This document shows positions 56,281 to 64,000 of a stretch of 64,000 nt of DNA, one piece after another (within the stretch, counting starts at the first letter, position 1; each line of letters begins with the position of its first letter). The notes below the pieces were generated by a model. That model saw only the letters and a list, made by a program, of their open reading frames with translations, did no database searches and was not told the DNA's origin. A program made the position numbers and the translations under genes. The stretch comes from Geosiphon pyriformis (taxonomy: Eukaryota; Glomeromycota; Glomeromycetes; Archaeosporales; Geosiphonaceae), in the NCBI GenBank assembly GCA_016748015.1, contig JAAOMT010000512.1, forward strand, positions 16,263 to 80,262, written 5' to 3'.

Positions 56281-57230
56281 TGTTACTGGAGGTTTTTGGT
56301 CTCTTTTCTTAAATGTTGTAACTGTCTGTTGGTTGCAAATTCACGTTTTCTAGAAGTAGTTGAACTTCCAATAATTGAATTTCTCTTCAAATTATCTTCT
56401 ATAATTTGAACTGCTGGGCTTATAAGTAGAATGGCCAATTCCATGCCAGTTGCTTTGTGTAGTTATGTTGTAGTAAATGTCAACTCTTTCCCAGGAATTG
56501 CTTATCTAGAAGCTCACTAAAAATGTGTAGTTACTTTGCTGTAAAAGTTAACTCTTCTACAGGAATCTTGTCTGTAGACTACTCTAATGATTGTAATAAA
56601 AAAAAAAAAGAAAAATAAAAGAAATGTAAAAGAAATAGGATTTTATCAAGGGAAACGTTTTCTATTCAGGCCTGGAGTCACTAACAGTTTACTGAAATTT
56701 GTAGCTAATCAATTTCAAAACGTTAGTTGGGTTTTGAGGATTTTCCAAGTGCAATAATTAAAGAATTTGGTTTTTTGAATTTTTTGATATTTATTTCTTT
56801 TTGTGTGTGTAGAAATGGTTCTAAGTGATAACTCTAAAGTAAAATACATTTTCTTGAAAAGAAAAGCTCTTCTTTTATACAACTTGTTGTAGTACTAGTC
56901 TATAAACTTGCACTTTTTCTCTTTGCTCAAATTTTGGCAAACTAAAGATACATTTTAATGAACTACAAGTTATTTCGCTGAACTATTGATTAATTTGGAT
57001 AAACTATTCATAATTTCGGCGAATTTTAGAATGTTACAAAGTTCAGGGTATTGTGTAATTTGATCATCTTACTTTCTGTTGTACTAATTGGATTATTAAT
57101 TAATTCGTGATATGTGATAAATTGATTAAATAATAAGTGATAATTTGAAATGATATTAATATACTAATTAATTATAGGGATTATAAGGGTAATTTCATGC
57201 TAATTACTAACTAAAATTCTACTGGTAACA
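56281..57230 (-). repeat. LTR-A, 3' LTR of G6
   Basis: 950 bp, TGTTACTGGAGG...TACTGGTAACA on the plus strand, head-to-head with the G5 LTR across the 8 bp TTTGGTGC. Confidence 0.9.
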
Positions 57231-57242
57231 TAATCTCCTTCT
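57231..57242 (-). promoter_or_regulatory. Polypurine tract of G6
   Basis: Minus strand AGAAGGAGATTA next to the 3' LTR; matches the G1 tract. Confidence 0.6.
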
Positions 57243-57917
57243 CAAAACTGAGCTCTATCAAAGTCCAAGCACTATCTGTAATATTGAGATAGTGATCCAA
57301 AATAATTGAAGTAATCTGGTCTGAAAATTGTTGAAATTTCAGTTCTGTGAGTTTGCCAATATATTAGACTTTCATTGGTTGCAGTATTAGATTTTGTAGA
57401 ACATTTTCACAAGTATTAAACAAATCATAGAGTCTAAAAGCTGCTCTAAGTTTGTAGTGAGTGTTTATTGATCCAGCTGCTGTTTTAATTCATTGTGGAT
57501 TTGTTTTTGTATAGTTTCAGGAATGAGATTTGTTGCTTCAAGTTCCAGTTTTCGTTCATAAAGTGTCTTTCCAATGTGAAAGTATTTATAGATAGGGGTG
57601 TGTTTATTGTTCTGTTCATTGAGAAGTAGTAGAAGTTTTTGTTGCATTGTAGCATTTGGTGAAATATCAATAGGGGCAATTAAAAAATTTTCTTCCAGTA
57701 CTTGCTTCAAAAGTCTTGGTAACCTATTTTCAGAGTGACTTCTTGTTTTTTTTCTATAAGAGTAATAGTTCTGTGAATGATTTGCTACTGGGACTGTGAT
57801 TTTTTTCTGAATGTAATTAATTTGACTTCCATTAATCATTATAAATAAGTCAGAAAGTGTTTTCAAGGCTAACATTAACTTTTGGGATATTTGTTGAATA
57901 TTTTGGGGAATAATCAT
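57243..57917 (-). pseudogene. G6 env-position ORF of unknown function
   Basis: ATG at 57917-57915, open for 150 codons to 57465, then a frame change and stops with recognisable homology down to about 57245. Aligns with the G1 ORF (28401-28970): ISPNATMQQKLLLLLNEQN, TPIYKYFHIGKTLYERK, IQKQIHNELK. Compared with G1 it starts about ten codons earlier. No membrane segment. Homology in two diverged elements means it is part of the family, not chance. Confidence 0.68.
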
Positions 57918-58113
57918 GATAAAATTAACTAATTATGAAAAGAGAGAATAAAAAAAATTATTTTTGGATATGGAGTTTTTATTTGTTTTTGGGTTTGGGT
58001 GTTTTTTGTAATTTATTTACTATTTTTGTCTTTGTGTTTTTATTAGAAAATTAGTGTAAAATTTAAGTGTTCAAGTTTGGTTGTTGTTCTATTATAATTA
58101 TTGGTTTTAAATT

Positions 58114-59452
58114 TTAGAGAATATCTTTAGGATTAATTAAAGGGGCATGTGTACCAATTTGTGGAATTAATAGTTCAGGATTGTTTCTGGAATGATAGTA
58201 TTTCAATCTGTCTTCATGTGCAACTTTTGTTAGTATTTTGTCATCAAGTCTTAACTTGTATAATCTATTGCCTAGAATTTCGTGAATATAAAATGGTTCA
58301 TCCCATTTGTTTTCAAATTTCCCATTCCATTGTTTTTTAGTCTTAGTTCTGTGTAAAAGAACTTTATTTCTAACTTTAAATTCGTTGGTAATAGGTGGTA
58401 ATTTGTTGTTATGTCTTTCTTTTTGTTGAGCTTGGGAATGTTCAATATGAGTTGCTGCTATTCTTTTTTTTCCTTCTAGTGTACTAAGAAGAGTGTAGGC
58501 TCTTCTTTGGAGTGTTTTTTGAAAGTTTTCTTCATTGATTGGTTGCACTAAGTATGTTTCCACTGTGAAATTAATTGGTAATGTTGCTGTTCTTTCATAA
58601 ATAAGATCAAATAGTGTGTGTTTTATAGTATCTTGTTTTAGTATTCTGTATGCTAGTAATACTGATGGAATAAAGATATCCCATTTCTGCTCAAAGTCTG
58701 TTGAGACTTTGGCTAGAGATTTACACAATGTTCTGTTGAAATGTTCTATAAGTCCATTTGTTTGAAGGTAATAAGGTAATGATAGAGGTCTTTTGATATT
58801 GAACTGTTCACAAATTTCTTGTATCAAGTTGTTTACAAAATGTGTTCCTTGATCAGATAAGAGTTCAATTGGACATCTATGTCTACAGATAATGTCTTCA
58901 TAGATGAAATTTGCTACTGATTTTGCATCTGCTCTTTGGATGGCTCTAGCTTCAGGCCATTTGGTAAGCTAATTTACTGCAACTGCAATATAATGATTTT
59001 TTTGGGTTGTGATAGGTAATGGTCCGACTAAATCAATTCCAACTCTGTCAAAAGGTTGTCCAACTTTGATTGGATTTAAAGGTTCTGTGGGGCAAGTTTC
59101 TCCTCTTTTTTAACAACTATCACAAGATTCTACATATTGTCAAATGTTTTTTTGCATGTGAGGCCAAAAATAATATTCAAGAGTTCTTTGAATTGTTTCA
59201 TTTCTTCCCAAGTGTGCTGAAAAAGAATCTGTGTGCATGTTGTATAGAATTGTTTTTTTTTCATTTTTTTGTACTAATCTGAGTGGTTGGTTTGAGTTTT
59301 TACGATTTTTGTAATAGATTTTGTTGTGGTGTATAAAATATTGTTTGGATTGGTGTTGTAATCGATGTTTTTCACTTGGAGACTAATTTTCTGGCATGGT
59401 GAGAGTTTCCAAATAGTTTTTGATGTTGTTGTAGTTTTCTGGATCCATTGTT
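58114..59452 (-). pseudogene. G6 integrase
   Basis: C-terminal two-thirds are open for 237 codons (58827-58114), from ICEQFNIKRPLSLPYYLQTNGLIEHFN to the GPY/F-like KWDEPFYIHEILGNRLYKLRLDD. Upstream, DRVGIDLVGPL (near 59030; Arg is AGA here, TGA in G1 and G2) and LLSDQGTHF (near 58855) keep both Asp; the Glu is in LIEHFN. The N-terminal zinc module (near 59230-59100) has TAA at one position (CC to stop in the SCDSC segment). Probably the most recently functional integrase in the window. Confidence 0.85.
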
Positions 59453-59515
59453 GTTGATCTTGTTGTTTGTTCTGCTGTTAAGTTTGTTGGTGTTTTGTTG
59501 GTATTGATGTTAGTA

Positions 59516-60960
59516 TTAATATTGTCTCATTCTTGAAAGGCTATTAACATTGGTGTGTAGTTTTCCTGGTTTGTAATGTACAATGTATTTGTAGTCTGCT
59601 AGGAAGTCATTCCATTGAGACTGTTTGGCACTTTGTTCAGTTTTCTTTTTATTAAGCCATTTGAGGCCAATATTGTTAGTTATTATGTCAAATTTTTTTC
59701 CATTCTTCAGGTATTGTTGAAAGTGTTTAAAAGCCCAGATGACTGCAGCAGCTTTCAATTCAGTTAAGCCATATTTGAGTTCTGTTGACTTGAGTGTTCT
59801 ACTGGCATAGACAATAACTTGTTCCTGGCCATTTTCATCCAATTGTGATAAGATGGCACCAAATGCTATGTGTAAAGCATCAGTGGCTAATTGGAATTAT
59901 TTGTTAAAGTCTGAGTAAGCAAGAACTGGGGCTGTTGTCAATTTTGTTTTGAGAGTTTCAAAAGCTTTTTGTTGTTCTTCAGTCTATTTGTATGGTATGT
60001 TTTTGTTGGTAAGATAATTAAGTGGTTTGGCAATTTCTAAGAATCCTTTTATGAATTTTTGATAGTAAGAGGCTAATTCTACAAATCCTCTTAGTTCTAT
60101 AGTATTTCTGGGGGTTTGAAAGTTTTTGACAGCATTGATTGTTCCTGGATTTGGTTTGACTCCATCTTTACTAACTATGTGTCCAAAAAAGATCAAGCTT
60201 GTTTTTCCAAAGTAACATTTCTCAATGTTTAATTTTAATCCTGCTTTCCGTAATTGTTGAAAAACTTCTTGCAGGTGAATGAGATGGGCTTCAAAGCTTG
60301 GTGAGTATACATCAGTATTATCAAGATAGACAACTACTGATTGCCACAAGAGCCCTTCATATACAACATCTATGAGTCACTGAAATATTGCTGGTGCATT
60401 GCAAAGTCCAAAGGGCATAACATTGAACTCATAGTTTCCTTCTTGGATGGTAAATGCTGTTTTGGATCGGTCTTTTGAGTCCATTTTGACTTGTCAGTAT
60501 CCACTTTCCAAGTCTAAAGTTGAGAAGAACTTGGCTTTTCCTAGAGCATCTAGCATGTCATCAATTCTTGGAAGAGAGTAGGCATCTCCAATTGTCACAC
60601 TGTTCAATTGGCAATAGTCAACACAAAATCTGATTTTTCCATTTTTTTTTTGACAAAGACTACTGGTGAGGTCCAAGGACTTCTTGATAGTTGAATCAAT
60701 CTGTTATTGAGCATTCTCTGGACTTCTTCTCTGATGAATTGGTGGCTGGCAGGTGGTACTCAATAAGCTTGTTGACATTTTGGTAGAGCATCTCCTGTAT
60801 AGATCTGATGTTGAACAATATCTATTTTTTCTAAGTCATTGTTGTCTTTTGCAAATATATCTGCAAATTCAGCTATCAATTGTTTCAATTGTCTTTGTTG
60901 TTGAGGTTCTAAGGGACTCATGTTGATTTGAGAGAGTTTTTCTTCCAAAAAGTGGTAGTT
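59516..60960 (-). pseudogene. G6 reverse transcriptase and RNase H
   Basis: RT in pieces: 60948-60760 (N-terminal), 60676-60494 (KKNGKIRFCVDYCQLNS, FSTLDLESGYWQV), [11 protein letters not shown], then a stop, then 60349-59984 with YLDN (60328-60317) where G1 has YLDD. RNase H 59842-59516: ELKYGLTELKAAAVIWAF (Glu kept), ITNNIGLKWL (Asn at the usual Asp, as in G1), HTNVNSLSR (Asp to Asn). Two catalytic sites are therefore damaged. Confidence 0.87.
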
Positions 60961-61131
60961 TTCAGTAGTGGGAATGATATTTGGATTTGGAAGTAGAGTG
61001 TGCCTTACAATTTCGATAAAATTAGAAACAATTTGAGGGTTTTCATCTTGAAAAATATTGCTGTGTATGATTCCAATCTCTAGTTTGTTTAATAAGACAA
61101 TAGAATAATTATTGGGATTGTAGAATGTAAC

Positions 61132-61800
61132 TCAAAATTTTTTCATTCTTTTGGGAATATAAACGTTTGGAATTGTGATTTCATGCTTCAAACAGATTTG
61201 TTTATTGGATTCAAAGATTTGTTGTGTAGTGATGAGTTTTGAGCAAGTGTAAATTTTGTGATGTTCTCCAAAAGGTGAAATGGTAATTGGCTGGAGAAGT
61301 TGAAGAATCTGGTAAGATTCATTTTGTGTATTAAAAGCTATGTTTACTGGAACTGTAAATCGTCCAGTTGAACCAAAACCTTGAGTTCCTCTTTTATTTT
61401 TTCCCAATTGTTCTCTGTTGTTTACTGATTGTAAACCCGAAATGTTGATTAAGGGTAAGTAAATTGCTTGAGCAATTTTTTCAGCATGTTCAATTTTGAA
61501 TGGTTTGTCTGTTTTATTCTGTAACATGATGGTAATGTCTCCAGTGTATTCTGCATCTATAACTTCTTCTTTAATATTGATTTTTTTGCTTGCCAATGAT
61601 GATCTGGAGGCAATTTGCACTATTGCTCCTAGTGGAATTTCAAGAGCAATTTTGAGATTAATTTTTGTTAAGGACTTTGGTTGGAGAACCAAAATATCTT
61701 TTCCTAGGTATCTTAGGTTATATCCAGCATCAATTTTGTGTGCTTTTTCTGGTCTGATTCCTTGGCCATGGTTGTCAAAATATTTAAGTTGTAGAAGTGA
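61132..61800 (-). pseudogene. G6 dUTPase domain
   Basis: All five motifs: KIDAGYNLRY (motif 1, near 61725), ASRSSLASKKI (motif 2, near 61615), EVIDAEYTGDI (motif 3, near 61560; Asp kept), AEKIAQAIYLPL (motif 4, near 61480) and GTQGFGSTGRF (motif 5, near 61385). Open frame 61692-61132 covers motifs 2-5 and goes on into a ~90-residue spacer leading to RT. It is the best-kept dUTPase in the window. Confidence 0.87.
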
Positions 61801-61839
61801 TTGCTTTTCAAGAAGATAGATGAGTGTGGTTGGTAGTTC

Positions 61840-62560
61840 TTCTTTTAGTTTAGATACTCCAAATTCGATTTCATTTTCATCATTCTCATCTGGCAGAGGA
61901 ATGCTAAGAGCATAACATTCTAAACACTATTGGTCATCACAAGGCATAACACATTTTTCACACAATTGAATGTTCATTTGCTTTAATCATTAAATTTGAG
62001 CTTCTTTGGTTGGATATGTGTGACTTGCAATTTGGTAGTAAGTTTTTACTTCATCTTTATAATCAAATCCAGTTAATTCCATGGTATACTCAATATATTC
62101 AGCTTCTTTCATTTGGTGGACATCTTTTTGGGTGGCTCTATTGATCAATGTCATTGCTAGGTCAAAAATTATTTCAGCATTATGAGGGTAGTGGTAAAGT
62201 TTATTGAGAGCACTGTTGTATGCTACATCAAATGGTGTTCTTCTTCTGACTTTTTCCGAAATTGATAGAGCATATTGACAGGTTTGATTACATACTCCTC
62301 TTCTCATTGCAACATCAATCCAGTTGCATTCTTCTGGTAGCATATCTCCACATGTAAGACAAGATGTGTTGTCCCATTTTCCACTTCTTTTTGGAGATCC
62401 AAATCGTTCTTTATGGCATGCTTTGCAAAAGTAATAGATACGAGTTTCATATTCCTCTTCTGAAGAAATACATGCTCTCATTGATGAAAGCTTTTTTTTG
62501 CAATCTTTGCATTTGAGTGGAATATAGAATGGTTGTTTCTGTGGTTCTGGTGTAGAATAT
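61840..62560 (-). pseudogene. G6 Cys-rich module of unknown function
   Basis: Best-kept copy; 224-codon frame 62664-61990. Order: K-C-KD-C-KKKLSSM, Y-YF-C-KA-C-HKERFG, SC-LT-C-GDMLPEECNW, GV-C-NQT-C-QYALSISEKV, then ~100 residues of mainly helical, charged sequence (FDVAYNSALNKLYHYPHNAE...), then past a stop the second cluster C-EK-C-VMP-C near 61960-61920. Three CxxC pairs suggest zinc ribbons. Fused between protease and dUTPase in the polyprotein; I know no matching family. Confidence 0.75.
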
Positions 62561-62589
62561 CTAACTTTCTTCCATTCTCTTGATTCTTC

Positions 62590-63243
62590 AAAAATCTTCT
62601 GTTCTGTTTCTTTAGCCCAATTGGATATTGATCCAAGAGCCATGTAGGTTTCAGTAAATGGCATTTCTTTCTCCTCTTCAAATTCAAATACTGGGACTTT
62701 TTCTGATTATTTGTTAAAGATACCACAAGTTGCAGGTACTATGATATATTGTCCTTGGTATGAGATTTTAAGTTCTTGAGTTTCCCAGTTCAGGTTTGCA
62801 TTGGCCTTGAGAAGCCAATCATTTCCGACTAGAGCTTGGTATTGGGGTGCATCCATAACAGGAACTTTAACTGGAATGGTGATTCTATCAATTGTAAAGG
62901 GGAAATTATTAATTTCTCCTACTGGAGTCTTCTTTATACCATTAGCTGTGACAATAACTGTTTGAGCTGATCTGTCTACATTTTGTTTGAGTTGTTGCAT
63001 CAGCTGGTAAGTAATAATACTTCCAGCTGATCCACTATTTAAGATTAAGCAAATGGGTTTTCCTTCTACTGTAGCTTCTGTATACATAGCAGTAATTGCT
63101 TTCTGTTCATTGATTGCTGCATTACTAAGCAGAAATGGTGATTCATTTGCTTCAAATTCAAATGGAAATATATTTAACAGATTGGCATTTTGGACAATTT
63201 GAGCTGGTGGAATGGTGTGGTTGGAAGGGTTTAATCTTGGCAC
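62590..63243 (-). pseudogene. G6 aspartic protease
   Basis: Open frame 63243-62707. The active site reads LILNSGSAGSIITYQL (63048-63007 region): Gly is kept but Asp is Asn. The rest is intact: QTVIVTANGIKKTPVGEINNF, MDAPQYQALVGNDWL. A TAA at 62706-62708 ends it before the Cys-rich module. Confidence 0.78.
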
Positions 63244-63256
63244 TGCAACTTCATCT

Positions 63257-64000
63257 TCAGAAAGTGCAGTTTGTTGAAAATCCGATTCCTCTGGTATTGT
63301 AAGATAATTGGTTGAGTATAATAGTAATTGGGTCTTTGCTGACCAGAATTTCGGGGAACCAACTGGTTATTTGAATTGATTCTGTTGTTGTTACTCTGCA
63401 ATTGATTTTGGGGTGTGAATTAGTTATGTTGAACCAATCTTCTTGCTGGTACTTGATATTGTTGAGTGGGTGGTGTCTGATATGGCTGAATTGGTAAAGG
63501 TTGCTGATATTGTTGCTGTATTGGTTGTAAAGCTGGTGAATAGTAACTGTTTTGATTTTGTGGTCTTGGTAAATAATAGGTTGGTGGTGGAGATTGGTAA
63601 TAAGATTGTTGTGGTAAAGAGTAACGTTGATTACTCCTGTTTTGTTGGTCTCTTTGTAATTTCCTACAATCTCATTTCTAGTGTCCTGAAATTCCACAAT
63701 AATGACAATTTTGAAGTTGGTTGTTGGATGGTGATCCAAAATTGTTTTGGTTGCATTGTTGTGGGGGTTGATATCTTTGTGGTTGTTGTTGGTTTGTGAA
63801 GTAGCTTTCAACCTTTTTTGTGAGTTGGTCTATCTTCTCTTCAGCTGCTGAGCTGGTTTCTCCAATTGCAAAGTTTACAAGCTTGGTGTGATTTGCTTCT
63901 TCTATTGTCATTTTATAGCTCTTTGCATGTCTAATAGTAGTTGCTAAGTCTGCTGAAGCATGTGAATGGACTTTCTTAATCAGTTTGTTTTTTAACCCTG
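63257..64000 (-). pseudogene. G6 gag, C-terminal part
   Basis: From the window edge: end of the capsid-like domain (63911-63800: EEANHTKLVNFAIGETSS...KVESYFTN), then a knuckle C-HY-C-GISG-H near 63712-63675, with TAG and TGA at the following Trp and Arg codons, then a Gln/Pro/Tyr-rich tail to 63300. The rest is outside. Confidence 0.75.

Larger units (their letters stand above)
56281..64000 (-). mobile_element. G6: minus-strand gypsy-type element, 3' part
   Basis: 3' LTR 56281-57230, polypurine tract, env-position ORF, integrase, RNase H/RT, dUTPase, Cys-rich module, protease and the C-terminal third of gag up to the window end. Inserted in the G5 primer-binding site. It is the least decayed gypsy element here and the best source for domain boundaries. 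The 5' LTR and most of gag lie outside. Confidence 0.87.

Overview
The window looks like a piece of an arbuscular mycorrhizal fungus genome (Rhizophagus/Glomeromycotina type). It is very AT-rich, has many short spliceosomal introns of 61-112 bp, and is dominated by decayed retrotransposons of kinds I associate with that group. The genus is an inference from recognised protein families; no search was run.

Host genes occupy only about 4 kb (2.9-6.9 kb). A three-exon SRP9 gene (minus strand, 2910-3530) and an 18-exon STB6/STB2-like gene (plus strand, 3647-6906) diverge from a 116 bp shared promoter. I built both models by hand; they splice cleanly and keep frame to the stop. Neither shows decay.

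The rest is transposon. Names used below: LINE-a (90-2366) and LINE-b (7870-11128) are short elements with an ORF1-type protein only, flanking the host genes. LINE-c (30028-37725) and LINE-d (37740-44405) are long non-LTR elements with ORF1 and an endonuclease/reverse transcriptase ORF2; LINE-c also has a recognisable RNase H. G1 to G6 are Ty3/gypsy-type elements with the order gag, protease, a cysteine-rich module, dUTPase, RT/RNase H and integrase, plus an extra ORF in the env position of G1 and G6. G1 (12785-30027, +) contains G2 (13786-21187, -), which lost its RT. G3 (44406-48248, +) sits at the 3' end of LINE-d; G4 (48249-55299, +) is inserted in G3, G5 (55300-56280, +) in G4, and G6 (56281 to the window end, -) in G5. 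G1, G2, G3, G5 and G6 carry the LTR-A type; G4 carries LTR-B. Three further LTR-B copies are solo LTRs, inside LINE-b, LINE-c and G4.

Every element is broken by stops, frameshifts or lost catalytic residues, many from C-to-T or G-to-A changes. The most unusual points are the uncharacterised cysteine-rich module between protease and dUTPase, the env-position ORF, the gag frame that lacks an AUG for over 220 codons, two insertions directly into the primer-binding site of a resident copy (giving roughly 0.95 kb head-to-head LTR palindromes), and a promoter-proximal array in LTR-B that has been swapped for an unrelated array in one copy. Three very AT-rich gaps (2.4-2.9, 6.9-7.9 and 11.1-12.8 kb) hold nothing I recognise. 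There is a 430-base N gap at 14629-15058.
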